A DNA stretch of 64,000 bases from Phytohabitans sp052068095 (GCF_052068095.1 NZ_JBQHDG010000030.1:1-64000), one strand, 5' to 3'; shown: positions 41,908-50,663, counted from the stretch's first letter. A program made the numbers and translations. The notes: generated by a model from the sequence alone, not told the origin.

Positions 41908-42822
41908 GTGACAGTCGCCTCGGCCGTGGTCGTCAACCCCACGAAGGTCGTCGACCTCGACGAGCTGCGCCAGACCGTCACCGCTCTGCTCACCGAGGCC
42001 GGCTGGCCGGAGCCGGCCTGGTACGAGACGACCCGCGAGGACCCCGGCCGGGGCCAGGCGCGCAAGGCGGTCGAGGGCGGCGCGCGGGTGGTCTTCGCGT
42101 GCGGCGGCGACGGCACCGTGCGCTCCTGCGTCAGCGAGCTCGCCGGCACCGAGGTCGCGCTCGCCGTGCTGCCGAGCGGCACCGGCAACCTGCTCGCCGC
42201 CAACCTCGGCCTCACCCACGACCTGATCGGCGGCATCGAGGTCGCGCTGGCCGGCGGGATGCGCCGGATCGACGTGGGCGCGGTCGACGGCGAGTGCTTC
42301 GCGGTGATGGCCGGCATGGGCTTCGACGCGCAGATGCTCGCCGCCACCTCGGAGACGACGAAGGCGCGGATCGGCTGGCCGGCGTACGTGTTCGGCGCCG
42401 TCCGCCACCTCCGCGACCGCCCGATGCGGGTCACCATCCGGATCGATGACAAGCCGCCCATCCGCCGCCGCGCGCGCACGGTCCTGATCGCGAACGTGGG
42501 CCGCCTCAAGGGCGGCCTGCGGCTGCTGCTCGACGCCGAGCCGGACGACGGCGCGTTCGACGTGGCGGTGCTCACCCCGCGCACTCTCGGCCACTGGGCG
42601 TCGCTGGCCTGGGCGGTGGCGACGCGGCAGCGACGGGTGCCGCGGATGGAGGTGTTTCGCGGGCGGAGCGTGCAGGTGACCAGCAACCGCGCGCAGCCCC
42701 GCGAGCTCGACGGCGACCTGATCGAGCCGGGACGCACGCTCCGCGCCGAGATGCGGCCCGAAGCGCTGTGGCTCTGCGTCCCACGGCCGGCCGGTTCGGA
42801 AGACCTGGCCGAGGGCGCCTAA
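41908..42822 (+). CDS. Diacylglycerol/lipid kinase family protein
   Basis: A 304-residue member of the DAGK catalytic family (DgkB/YegS type). It starts ASAVVVNPTK, has GGDGTVRSC near residue 64 and PSGTGNLLAANLG near residue 89. The C-terminal beta-sandwich includes VLIANVGRLKGGLRLLLDAE and PRELDGDLIEPG. It phosphorylates diacylglycerol or a related lipid at the membrane face. GTG 41908 gives a normal N terminus. It is divergent from the xylanase gene. Confidence 0.9.
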   Translation: MTVASAVVVNPTKVVDLDELRQTVTALLTEAGWPEPAWYETTREDPGRGQARKAVEGGARVVFACGGDGTVRSCVSELAGTEVALAVLPSGTGNLLAANLGLTHDLIGGIEVALAGGMRRIDVGAVDGECFAVMAGMGFDAQMLAATSETTKARIGWPAYVFGAVRHLRDRPMRVTIRIDDKPPIRRRARTVLIANVGRLKGGLRLLLDAEPDDGAFDVAVLTPRTLGHWASLAWAVATRQRRVPRMEVFRGRSVQVTSNRAQPRELDGDLIEPGRTLRAEMRPEALWLCVPRPAGSEDLAEGA

Positions 42823-42985
42823 ATCGGTGGCGGGCCGCGGCCGGCCGGGTTACCGTGGCCGCATGATCTCCTGACGTCCTTCTGAGACCCGCGTACATCA
42901 GCCTCTGTCTCGGGCGTCGTCCCCCTGTGCCTCGCGCCTCGCGTGCGTGCGCCCGGGACTCCGCTTACGGAAGGAGACACCCCTT

Positions 42986-43189
42986 ATGCCTGGCGAATTC
43001 TCCGTACACGTCGACCCCGACGAGTTGGCCGCGCAGAGCGTCGCGGCGGCGTTCCAGCACAGCGACGGCAAAGGCGACCGCAAGGTCGACCGGTCCGGCA
43101 AGCCGGCGGCCGCGGCGTCGCGCGGCAAGGCGAGCCGTGGCGGCCAGGGCGCCGCACAGCCCAAGCGGTACGCGTTCCGCCGCAGCTGA
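42986..43189 (+). CDS. Small basic hypothetical protein
   Basis: A 67-residue protein (EFSVHVDPDELAAQSVAAAF, then a Lys/Arg/Gly/Ser-rich tail ending YAFRRS). GGAAGGAG precedes the ATG. Proteins of this form occur in several actinomycetes, with no assigned role. A terminator follows at once. Confidence 0.6.
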   Translation: MPGEFSVHVDPDELAAQSVAAAFQHSDGKGDRKVDRSGKPAAAASRGKASRGGQGAAQPKRYAFRRS

Positions 43190-43197
43190 GCTTCCCC

Positions 43198-43230
43198 GGT
43201 ACGGGGGTCGGGCGCCCGGCCCCCGCTACC
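43198..43230. terminator. Terminator between convergent genes
   Basis: An 11-bp GC-rich stem (43202-43212 with 43215-43225, one GT pair), extended by GGTA/TACC, between the small basic protein and the F420 oxidoreductase. It slightly overlaps the latter's stop. Confidence 0.6.
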
Positions 43231-44182
43231 GCAGGCGCGGGATCAGCTCGCGCTCGGCCCAGTCGAGAAACTCGGGCTGGCTCTCGCCGCCCACCTGCAC
43301 CAGCGCCACGTGGGTGAACCCCGCGTCGACGTACCGGTTGAACGCCTCGACATGCTTGTCCACGTCCGGCCCGCAGGGCACGGTCCGCACCAGGTCCTCC
43401 TCGCGGACGAACTGGGTCGCCGCCGCGAACGAGTCCGGCCCGGGCAGCTCCGCGTTGACCTTCCAGCCGAGTGGCGACCAGCGCCACTGGTCGACGACGC
43501 GCTTGCGGCACTCCGACTCGTCCGGCCCCCAGCAGACGGCCACCTGCCCGAAGCGCGGCTTGCCCTCGCCGCCCGCCTCGTCGAAGAGCTCGATCACGTG
43601 GGCGTCCGGCTCGACGGCGATCAGGCCGTCCGCGTACTCGCCGGCGAGCGCGGTCGAGGACGGGCCGGAGGCCGCGACCGCCAGCGGGACGCCGCCGTCC
43701 GGCCGATCCCACAGGTACGCCTCCGGCACGTCGTAGTACTCCCCCGAGTACGTGACCGTCTCGCCGTCGAGCAGCGACCGGATGACTTGCAGCGCCTCCT
43801 CGAACATGTCGTGCCGCTGCTGCACGTGCGGCCAGGCGCCGACCACGTGCTCGTTGAGGTTTTCCCCGGCGCCGACTCCGAGCGTGAACCGCCCGTCCGA
43901 CATCAGCCCGACCGTGGCCGCCTTCTGCGCGACCACGGCCGGGTGGTACCGCCGGATCGGGCACGTCACGAACGACATCAGGTCGACCCGCGAGGTGGTG
44001 TGCGCGACCGCGCCCAGCACCGACCACGCGTACGGCGAGTGGCCCTGACTGTCGAGCCACGGGTAGTAGTGGTCGGAGATGACCTCGAAGTCGAACCCCG
44101 CCCCCTCCGCGCGCTGCGCGTAGTCGACGAGCTCCTTCGGACCGGTCTGCTCGCACATCAGGGTGTAGCCAACGGCAACCAT
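43226..44182 (-). CDS. LLM-class F420-dependent oxidoreductase
   Basis: A 318-residue TIM-barrel flavin/F420 enzyme of the family containing F420-dependent glucose-6-phosphate dehydrogenase (TIGR03557-like). Key segments are AEGAGFDFEVISDHYYPWLD, FVTCPIRRYHPAVVAQKAAT, SDGRFTLGVGAGENLNEHVV and the VAASGPSSTALAGEYADGLI block. It transfers hydride between F420 and an unknown substrate in the cytoplasm. It appears monocistronic. Confidence 0.9.
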   Translation of the reverse strand: MVAVGYTLMCEQTGPKELVDYAQRAEGAGFDFEVISDHYYPWLDSQGHSPYAWSVLGAVAHTTSRVDLMSFVTCPIRRYHPAVVAQKAATVGLMSDGRFTLGVGAGENLNEHVVGAWPHVQQRHDMFEEALQVIRSLLDGETVTYSGEYYDVPEAYLWDRPDGGVPLAVAASGPSSTALAGEYADGLIAVEPDAHVIELFDEAGGEGKPRFGQVAVCWGPDESECRKRVVDQWRWSPLGWKVNAELPGPDSFAAATQFVREEDLVRTVPCGPDVDKHVEAFNRYVDAGFTHVALVQVGGESQPEFLDWAERELIPRLR

Positions 44183-44210
44183 GTCGGTGGCTTACCCACC
44201 GCTATGGGTG

Positions 44211-44474
44211 CTACACCCAGGGGTCGTCGACCGGATCCGGTCTTCTCTCCGGACCCGCCGCGGCGTCCCGCCCGCGGCTCTGCGCGGCGGCGAGCGCGCC
44301 GACCGCCAGCAGCATGACGATGCCGGCGCCGGCGATGAAGAGCATGTCGCCGTGTCCGCCCGAGGCGGGCGCCGCCGTGCCCGGTACGGCCGCGGTGGCG
44401 GCCGCCGGCGGACCGACGATCGCGAGGACGGCGATGGCCAGTACCGCCAGCCGCAAGATCAGCCTGGTGCCCAT
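44211..44474 (-). CDS. Small membrane/exported protein
   Basis: An 87-residue protein from ATG 44474. A signal-like segment (LILRLAVLAIAVLAIVGPPA) precedes a short Gly/Ala/Pro loop, a second hydrophobic helix (MLFIAGAGIVMLLAVGALAA) and an Arg/Asp/Pro-rich cytoplasmic tail. The layout resembles a small membrane-anchored surface peptide. The family is unrecognised. A GGAGGGGGCAAC ribosome site is present. Confidence 0.6.
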   Translation of the reverse strand: MGTRLILRLAVLAIAVLAIVGPPAAATAAVPGTAAPASGGHGDMLFIAGAGIVMLLAVGALAAAQSRGRDAAAGPERRPDPVDDPWV

Positions 44475-44747
44475 GGTGTTGCCCCCTCCCGTATGCCGTG
44501 CATGCCCGGCCTCCGTTGGCCGGAAACACGAAGGTAGCGCCACCTTCCCGGAAAATCCGGATTATCGGATTCGGCGAATCCGCTTCGTGTCGGATGGCGG
44601 GATGGCTTCCCAAGGGCAGTGATTTAGTTCTATTCTTGCCGGAGCGCTCCCATCTACGAATCTTCCGGCCGCCGTCGCAGCACCGTCGCGTCGGCGGTCG
44701 TCGCCTTTCTCACGACCGACGGTCTCCCGGGCGTAGCATTCGGGTTA

Positions 44748-44761
44748 CTTAACCGGTTGAG
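44748..44761. promoter_or_regulatory. LacI-type operator-like palindrome
   Basis: TTAACC-GGTTGA is a near-perfect palindrome with a CG centre, the form bound by LacI-family sugar repressors. It lies 50 bases upstream of the preferred GH5 start. Confidence 0.5.
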
Positions 44762-44810
44762 TGAGCGAGCTCGCGAGCGAACCGTCAGACGGCTTAGTTG
44801 GGGGCAGTCC

Positions 44811-45794
44811 GTGACGCACTATGGGTTCAATCTCCAGTGGCTCTTCATGCGGCCGGCCGGCGCGACCGAGCCCGACCCGCGCGTGCTCGACACGATCGCC
44901 GGCTGGGGCTTCAACTTCGTCCGGCTGCCGTGCGACTACCGCTTCTTCACCGCCCCGCCGGGCTACCCGCCCGCGGCCGAGCACGCGCTGGCCCGCGTCG
45001 ACCGGATCCTCGACGCCTGCCGGGCCCGCGGCCTGCACCTGTCGCTCAGCCTGCACCGGGCCCCCGGATACATCATCACGGGCTGGGAGAGCGAGCCGCA
45101 CAACCTCTGGGCCGACCGGCCCGCGCAGGACGCGTTCGCGGCGCTGTGGCGCGGCTTCGCCACCCGCTACCGGGGCGTGCCCGGCTCGGCGCTCTCCTTC
45201 GACCTCGTCAACGAGCCGCCCGCGCTCGGCCTGCGCGGCTTCACCCGGGCCGCGCACGAGGCGGTCATCCGCCGCACGGTCGCCGAGATCCGCGCCGTCG
45301 ACTCCGACCGCCCGATCGTGATCGACGGTCTGGACGGCGGCAACCTGGCAATGCCGGAGCTCACCGACCTCGGCGTCCTCCACAGTGGACGCGGGTACCA
45401 GCCGATGTCGGTCACCCACTACCGGGCGAGCTGGTGGCCGGGGCACGCGCACCTGCCCGAGCCGGCCTACCCTGGCGACTACGAGGGCCGGTGGTGGGAC
45501 GCCGCCGCGCTGCGCGAGTTCTACAAGCCGTGGCGCGAGGTGGCCGCCGCCGGCACACCCGTCCACATTGGCGAGTTCGGCTGCTACGAGTACACGCCCG
45601 ACGACGTGGCGCTGCGGTGGTTCACCGACGTGCTCGGCGTTTTCGCGGAGCAGCGGTGGGGCTACGCGCTGTGGGAGTTCGCCGGCGCGTTCGGCGTGGT
45701 CGGCCATCACCGCCCGGGTGGCCGCTTCGAGGCCCGCGACGGCTGGATGGTCGACGTCCGCCTGCTCGAACTCCTTCAAGCACATAGGGCGTGA
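44811..45794 (+). CDS. Glycoside hydrolase family 5 (cellulase-like), cytoplasmic
   Basis: A 327-residue TIM-barrel glycosidase. Segments are YGFNLQWLF, GWGFNFVRLPCDYRFF, the acid/base Glu in DLVNEPP near residue 136, SVTHYRASWWPGH, nucleophile in HIGEFGCYEY near 257, and ALWEFAGAFG. There is no signal peptide, so it probably acts on imported beta-glucosides or oligosaccharides. GTG 44811 with GGGGG six bases upstream is preferred over TTG 44757, which lies inside the palindromic operator. Confidence 0.87.
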   Translation: MTHYGFNLQWLFMRPAGATEPDPRVLDTIAGWGFNFVRLPCDYRFFTAPPGYPPAAEHALARVDRILDACRARGLHLSLSLHRAPGYIITGWESEPHNLWADRPAQDAFAALWRGFATRYRGVPGSALSFDLVNEPPALGLRGFTRAAHEAVIRRTVAEIRAVDSDRPIVIDGLDGGNLAMPELTDLGVLHSGRGYQPMSVTHYRASWWPGHAHLPEPAYPGDYEGRWWDAAALREFYKPWREVAAAGTPVHIGEFGCYEYTPDDVALRWFTDVLGVFAEQRWGYALWEFAGAFGVVGHHRPGGRFEARDGWMVDVRLLELLQAHRA

Positions 45795-45952
45795 GCTCGC
45801 GGGCCAGCCATCGGCCTCAGCGTTTGAACTCTTCCCAGCCAGCATCCGTATCCACCGTTGCCGGCAGGGCGGGCGTCCGGCGGAAGTTCTCTGTTCGTTG
45901 TGCTGTCGAAAGGACGACCGTGAGAAACGCCCACCGGGCAAAAGGAGCGCCG

Positions 45953-46195
45953 ATGCTGAGCCGGCGGAATGTGCTGCTTGGCGCGGCCACCGTCGGAGTC
46001 GGCGGCGCCGTCGTCAGTGTGGCCAGCCTCAGCGAGGCGTTCGAGGAGGCCGGAGCGGCACCCGGCGAGACCATCGTGGTGCAGGTCAAAGACCTGAGAG
46101 CGGGACGCCTTGACGTATTCGCCGGAGAGCGGCGCATCGAGGTGACAGACCGCGATCTGGCATCACGCATGGCCAAGGCCGCACGCCGCAAGTAA
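45953..46195 (+). CDS. Small Tat-signal exported protein
   Basis: An 80-residue protein. Residues 3-25 (SRRNVLLGAATVGVGGAVVS) form a twin-arginine signal, so it is folded or bound to a cofactor before export. The mature part (about 45 residues) has VVQVKDLRAGRLDVFAGERR and a Lys/Arg end. AAGGAG precedes the ATG. It lies 40 bases before the DUF4331 gene, so they share an operon. The family is unrecognised. Confidence 0.65.
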   Translation: MLSRRNVLLGAATVGVGGAVVSVASLSEAFEEAGAAPGETIVVQVKDLRAGRLDVFAGERRIEVTDRDLASRMAKAARRK

Positions 46196-46235
46196 GCGCT
46201 TCTCTCTTTTCCCTGCCTTGTGAGGTGGTTCCCGC

Positions 46236-47600
46236 ATGTCTTCTCATCGTGAGGCCCCGGAGATCTCCAAGGATCCGGTGGCCGACAGCACCGACCTGTA
46301 CGCGTTCGTCAGCCCGGATCGCCCGGACACGGTCACGCTGATCGCGAACTACGTGCCGCTGCAAACGCCGGCGTCGGGCCCCAACTTCTTCGAGTTCGGC
46401 GACGACGTGCTGTACGAGATCCACGTCGACAACAACGGCGACGGCCACGCGGACGTGACGTACCAGTTCCGCTTCGAGACGAAGGTGACCAACGAGAACA
46501 CCTTCCTCTACAACACCGGCCCGATCGAGTCGCTGGACAGTGAAAACTGGAACCGGCGGCAGTTCTACAGCATCACCAAAGTGGACGGTCATGGCAACGC
46601 GCGAGTGCTGGCCCGCAACGTGCCCTGCCCGCCCGCGAACGTCGGCCCACTGTCCATTCCGGACTACAAAGGGCTGGCGGCGGACGCGACGTTCAAGCTG
46701 AAGACCGGCGAGAAGGTGTTCGCGGGGCAGCGTGCGGAGGGCTTCTTCGTCGACCTCGGCTCGATCTTCGACCTGGGCACCCTGCGGCCGTTCCAAAACC
46801 TGCACCTGCTCGGCCAGAAGGCTTTCCAGAAGGCGGGCGACGCGGTCAACGCCACCGACCGGGTCAACGTGCACAGCATCGCGCTCCAGGTGCCCATCAA
46901 GGACCTGCGCGGCAAGTCGAGCCCGGTCATCGGGGTGTGGACCAGTGCCAGCCGCCGGCAGGTACGGGTGCTGCACGGGCACAACAGCGACGACGTGTAC
47001 GTGGGGCCGAACGTGCAGGTGTCCCGGCTCGGCAACCCGCTCTTCAACGAGGTCATCGTGCCGATGGCCAAGAAGGACCTGTGGAACAGCCTGCCGCCCA
47101 CCGAGGACAAGAACTTCGTCCAGTTCGTGGAGCAGCCCGAGCTCGCCCAGCTCCTACCCGTGCTGTATCCGGGGGTCTTCGACAACCTCGCCGCGCTCAA
47201 CAAGAAGAAGACGCCGCGCGCGGACCTCGTGGCGGTGCTGCTCACCGGCATCCCCGAGGGGCTGATCGACGGCTTCACCAACAGCACCGGCGAGATCCAG
47301 GCCGACATGCTGCGGCTCAACACGCACATCAAGCCGAGCAAGAAGGAGAACCCGCTCGGTGTGCTCGGCGGCGACCTGGCCGGCTTTCCGAACGGGCGGC
47401 GGGTGAAGGACGACGTGGTCTCGATCGCGCTGCGCGCGGTGGCCGGCGCGACGTTCGCGTTGGTGGACAAGAAGTTCAAGCCCGACGACGCCGTGGCGAT
47501 CCTGGAGCAGGGGCTGAGCGCGGCCGACGTCACGTCGCCGTTCCTGGCCCGCTTCCCCTACCTCGGCATCCCCTACGACGGCTTCAACAACCCGTCATGA
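46236..47600 (+). CDS. DUF4331 domain protein
   Basis: A 454-residue protein matching DUF4331. It opens SSHREAPEISKDPVADSTDL, then NFFEFGDDVLYEIHVDNNGD, and QVSRLGNPLFNEVIVP in the middle. The family is common in actinobacteria and its function is unknown. It often carries its own export signal; this one does not, while the gene just upstream encodes a Tat-exported peptide. It overlaps the next gene (ATGA). Confidence 0.9.
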   Translation: MSSHREAPEISKDPVADSTDLYAFVSPDRPDTVTLIANYVPLQTPASGPNFFEFGDDVLYEIHVDNNGDGHADVTYQFRFETKVTNENTFLYNTGPIESLDSENWNRRQFYSITKVDGHGNARVLARNVPCPPANVGPLSIPDYKGLAADATFKLKTGEKVFAGQRAEGFFVDLGSIFDLGTLRPFQNLHLLGQKAFQKAGDAVNATDRVNVHSIALQVPIKDLRGKSSPVIGVWTSASRRQVRVLHGHNSDDVYVGPNVQVSRLGNPLFNEVIVPMAKKDLWNSLPPTEDKNFVQFVEQPELAQLLPVLYPGVFDNLAALNKKKTPRADLVAVLLTGIPEGLIDGFTNSTGEIQADMLRLNTHIKPSKKENPLGVLGGDLAGFPNGRRVKDDVVSIALRAVAGATFALVDKKFKPDDAVAILEQGLSAADVTSPFLARFPYLGIPYDGFNNPS

Positions 47601-47926
47601 GTACCCACCACCACATGCTTGGACCGTCCGGTGTGGGCAGTGTCGTGCTCGACATCGGCGGCAACACCGGTGCGCTCGTCATCGTGACCGGGCCCGAGTG
47701 GCACGGTCGTGAGATCGAGATCAGCCCGAAGGACCAGGATCCGTCGGTGCGCACGCACGTGGCCGTGCGGGCGCGCCACGTCGCGAGCGGTGTCCGCTAC
47801 ACCGCGGTGTTTCCCGCACTGCCGGCCGGCGCCTACGTCATCTGGCGCTCGCCGACCGAGATGGCGGGCACGGTGGTGGTGGCGGGCGCCACGGTCACCG
47901 AAATCGAATGGTGGCAGCTGCCGTAA
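47597..47926 (+). CDS. Small beta-rich hypothetical protein
   Basis: A 109-residue protein, probably a beta-sandwich: VGSVVLDIGGNTGALVIVTG, then TAVFPALPAGAYVIWRSPTE and VVAGATVTEIEWWQL. It is coupled to the DUF4331 gene by a four-base overlap and closed by a very strong terminator. The family is not assigned with certainty. Confidence 0.7.
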   Translation: MSTHHHMLGPSGVGSVVLDIGGNTGALVIVTGPEWHGREIEISPKDQDPSVRTHVAVRARHVASGVRYTAVFPALPAGAYVIWRSPTEMAGTVVVAGATVTEIEWWQLP

Positions 47927-47950
47927 GTCGTCGACTGTCCAGGGTGGACC

Positions 47951-47984
47951 CTGATAGGGGGCAGGCACGCCTGCCCCCTATCAG
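47951..47984. terminator. Strong bidirectional terminator
   Basis: A perfect 15-bp stem (47951-47965 with 47970-47984) and CACG loop, between the plus-strand DUF4331 operon and the minus-strand DUF397 operon. Confidence 0.9.
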
Positions 47985-47994
47985 TGCGGGACCG

Positions 47995-48213
47995 TCAGGC
48001 GGTGAAGTCGAACTCGCCGTCCTTCACGCCGCCGACGAACGCCTCCCACTCTCCGCGGGTGTAGACGATCGTGGCGCCGTCGGGTGACTTGCTGTGCCGC
48101 ACCGCGACACGACCGCTGCCGTCGGCAAGCGGACCGGCCTCGACGCAGTTGCCTCCGAGGCTGTCGCTCCTTGTGCTGACGTGCCAGGCGACGCCCGGCA
48201 GTGACTCGCTCAT
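47995..48213 (-). CDS. DUF397 domain protein
   Basis: A 72-residue DUF397 protein (STRSDSLGGNCVEAGPLADG, then VRHSKSPDGATIVYTRGEWE with AFVGGVKDGEFDF). It is the second gene of a pair with the XRE regulator; stop and start overlap by four bases. Such pairs are plentiful in Streptomyces-like genomes and often influence development or antibiotic production. Confidence 0.9.
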   Translation of the reverse strand: MSESLPGVAWHVSTRSDSLGGNCVEAGPLADGSGRVAVRHSKSPDGATIVYTRGEWEAFVGGVKDGEFDFTA

Positions 48214-49082
48214 GACAACTCCTCTGCGAGTGTTGCGATGAGCGCCATCGACTCAGCAGCGCTGAGTGCGACCTCCCGCAAAGCATCGTACGCCTTGGAG
48301 TAGCGGTGGGCGCGGGAGGCCTCCATGAAAAGTCGCCCGCCGAGCTGCTCCACATAGGCCACCTCGGGGTATGGCCGCTGCATCTTGAAAAGCGTGAAGC
48401 TGCCATCGAGCCCGCCGTGCAACCCCATCCGGGTGGGGATCACCCGCACCTCCACGTGGGGACGCTCCACCACGCGGGCGAGGTGCTCCAATTGGGCGCG
48501 GAGGACCAAACGGCCACCGACCGGTCGGTGCAGCACCGACTCCTCTACGAGGGCGGCCAACCGCTTCGGCGGCTTTTCGTCGAGGATGAGCTGCCGCTCC
48601 ATCCGCAGCCGCACCCAGCGGTCGATCTTTTGCTGGTTGGATTGCGCGCCCTCGGTGTACCGGATCACCGCCTCGGCGTAGTCACGCGTCTGCACCAACC
48701 CGGGAAACACCATCGTGGAATAGGTGCAGATCTCCTCGGACCGCGACTCCAGCCACGGATAGTCGACGAAGGTCTGGTCGTAGACGGTCCCCTCGAAGTC
48801 GTCATCCCAGCGGTTGACCCGCCAGGCGTCCTGGGCCAGCTGCACGAGCTGGGCGCGCTCGCGCTCGTCGTAGACGCCGTAGACGTCGAGCAGCGAGATC
48901 ACGTGGTCGCGCCGGAAGGGCCACTCGGCCCGCTCGTAGCGCGCGAGCGTGGAGAACTCCACCCCGAGATACGCCGCGATGTACTTGAGTGTCAGGCCCC
49001 GCTCTTCGCGTAGCTCGCGCATCCGCTGGCCGAGCCACTGCGCGCGAATGGTCTGCACGAACTGCTCTCGTTTGGTTGGCAT
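48210..49082 (-). CDS. XRE-family regulator with DUF5753
   Basis: A 290-residue regulator. The N-terminal HTH is RMRELREERGLTLKYIAAYL with FSTLARYERAEWPFR following (residues 20-57). A DUF5753 sensor-like domain fills 90-285 (TMVFPGLVQTRDYAEAVIRY, VLRAQLEHLARVVERPHVEV). It partners the DUF397 gene and probably binds its own upstream region. Confidence 0.92.
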   Translation of the reverse strand: MPTKREQFVQTIRAQWLGQRMRELREERGLTLKYIAAYLGVEFSTLARYERAEWPFRRDHVISLLDVYGVYDERERAQLVQLAQDAWRVNRWDDDFEGTVYDQTFVDYPWLESRSEEICTYSTMVFPGLVQTRDYAEAVIRYTEGAQSNQQKIDRWVRLRMERQLILDEKPPKRLAALVEESVLHRPVGGRLVLRAQLEHLARVVERPHVEVRVIPTRMGLHGGLDGSFTLFKMQRPYPEVAYVEQLGGRLFMEASRAHRYSKAYDALREVALSAAESMALIATLAEELS

Positions 49083-49482
49083 TCCACCCTCTCAAATGGA
49101 CCTGCTGGTGGCCGGGTAGCGGAAAGGCTTGTGAAATAACCGATGCGGACGGAGTGCGAGCCCGCCCGGATCCGGACAGAGTTTTACCACGACGTGGTCA
49201 GCAGATGCCAGGGGTGGCATGGAAACTGTTGTTTTGCCATTTACCAATGTCCGCGACACGCGGCCGTTTGGGCAAACTGCTTGGTCTTGGCCACCCACCC
49301 GCTTGGGCGCCATCGCCTTTCCCCGTCGCAGTCCTTGTTCCAACAATTCGCCTTTGGCAGCGTCCCTCCCAACGAGCGCGGCAACATGACCGGGCTCCGA
49401 GCATGACCAGGAAAAGGCTCGGCGGAAAGGCCCTGTGAAATCTTGCAAACGACGGCCGGGATGCATTCCTTGATCGCGGTCG
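49083..49482. other. Long gap without a gene, somewhat A/T-rich
   Basis: About 400 bases between the XRE start and a hairpin-rich leader. The motif GCGGAAAGGC...TGTGAAAT occurs near 49119-49137 and again near 49422-49441, in direct orientation, framing the gap. Open frames on both strands lack protein character. It holds the XRE promoter and whatever controls the leader at 49483. Confidence 0.4.
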
Positions 49483-49632
49483 CGGGGTGCGTGTGCGAGG
49501 CGCACCCCGGCCCCTTTCCCCATTAAAGACTCCCCGACGGCGTGCCGACACCGATTCCGCGCCGTCGGGTGAGGCCGGCGGGCGTGCCCGTGTGCCTCCC
49601 GCAGACGCGCCACATGCGCGGGCACGCCCGCC
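49483..49632 (+). promoter_or_regulatory. Structured 5' leader with three hairpins
   Basis: Three consecutive perfect stems: 9 bp (49483-49491/49501-49509, then CCCCTTTCCCC), 10 bp (49533-49542/49560-49569) and 14 bp (49577-49590/49619-49632). The last ends 20 bases before the GTG of the solute-binding protein and 10 before its GGAGGAA. It looks like an attenuator or other cis-regulatory RNA. Confidence 0.5.
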
Positions 49633-49652
49633 CTTCCCATCCCGGAGGAAAC

Positions 49653-50663
49653 GTGAACCTCGTCAAGCGCGCATCCGCCGCCGCGATCGCGGTCGTACTG
49701 GCGGCGGGTGCCTGCGACAGCGGCGGCGGCGAGCCGAGAGCCGCGGAGGCGGACAGGGTGACCTACCTGACCGCGGTCGGCGCGTTCGGCCGCGAGTCGT
49801 ACGCGTGGGTGGCGAAGGAGAAAGGCTTCTTCGCCGAGGCCGGCATCGACGTGGAGATCCGGCCCGGGGCCGGCACGACGGAAAACCTCGGGCTGCTCGC
49901 ATCGGGACGGGCCCAGTTCTCCGCCAACGACCTCTCCGCCGTGATGATCGTGCTCGGCAACGGCAAGTACCGCGCCGACGTCCGTGCCGTCGCGGTCATC
50001 CAGCAGCGCACGCTCAACTCCGTCACGCTGCTCGCCGCCACCGGCGTCAAGACGCCGCGCGACCTGTCCGGCCGGACGATCGGCGGCGTGCGGGGCGGCG
50101 CGCCGTGGCTGCTCTTTCCCGCGTACGCAAAGCTCGCCGGCCTGGACGCGAGCACGGTGAGATGGATCGGCGCCGAGGCGGCACAGATGCCGAAACTGCT
50201 CGCCACCGGAAAGGTCGACGGCGTCGGCCAGTTCGTGGTCGCGCGGCCGGCGGTGGAAAAGGCGGCGGGCGGCCGCCCGGCGGTCGTGCTGCCGTACTCG
50301 GACGTGCTCACCGACCTGTACGGCAACGCGCTCCTCGCCTCCACCAAAGTTATCCGGGAGGATCCGGATCTGGTGCGGCGCTTCGCCGGCGCGCTCCTGG
50401 AGGGCCTCGTGTACGCCATCGGCCACCCGGAGGAAAGCGGCCAGATCCTCCGCAAGTACGTGCCGACGGCCGACCCCGCCACCGCGGCGGCAGAGGTGGA
50501 GCTGATGGAGCCCTACGTGCGCGCCAACGGTACGGCCGGTGTCTTCGAGGGCGCCCGCGTCGCCCGCGCCGTCGCCATCCTGCGCGGCACCGGCATCATC
50601 GCCGGCGAGCTGCCGACGGCGGACGTCGTCGCGTTCGACTTCGTCACCCAGCAGATCCGATGA
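49653..50663 (+). CDS. ABC substrate-binding lipoprotein (NMT1/SsuA type)
   Basis: A 336-residue solute-binding protein. The signal peptide ends at a lipobox-like LAAGAC (Cys near residue 19). The periplasmic-binding fold has AWVAKEKGFFAEAGIDVEIR, GRAQFSANDLSAVMIVLGNG and a PAYAKLAGL region. The family includes taurine/sulfonate, nitrate and thiamine-precursor binders. No permease or ATPase is adjacent, so it must share a transporter or act alone. GGAGGAA precedes the GTG. It overlaps the methyltransferase gene. Confidence 0.87.
   Translation: MNLVKRASAAAIAVVLAAGACDSGGGEPRAAEADRVTYLTAVGAFGRESYAWVAKEKGFFAEAGIDVEIRPGAGTTENLGLLASGRAQFSANDLSAVMIVLGNGKYRADVRAVAVIQQRTLNSVTLLAATGVKTPRDLSGRTIGGVRGGAPWLLFPAYAKLAGLDASTVRWIGAEAAQMPKLLATGKVDGVGQFVVARPAVEKAAGGRPAVVLPYSDVLTDLYGNALLASTKVIREDPDLVRRFAGALLEGLVYAIGHPEESGQILRKYVPTADPATAAAEVELMEPYVRANGTAGVFEGARVARAVAILRGTGIIAGELPTADVVAFDFVTQQIR

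Noticed and set aside
44757..44810. TTG start for the GH5 enzyme
   Set aside because: It lies within the palindromic operator, lacks a ribosome site and adds a non-conserved Arg-rich stretch.
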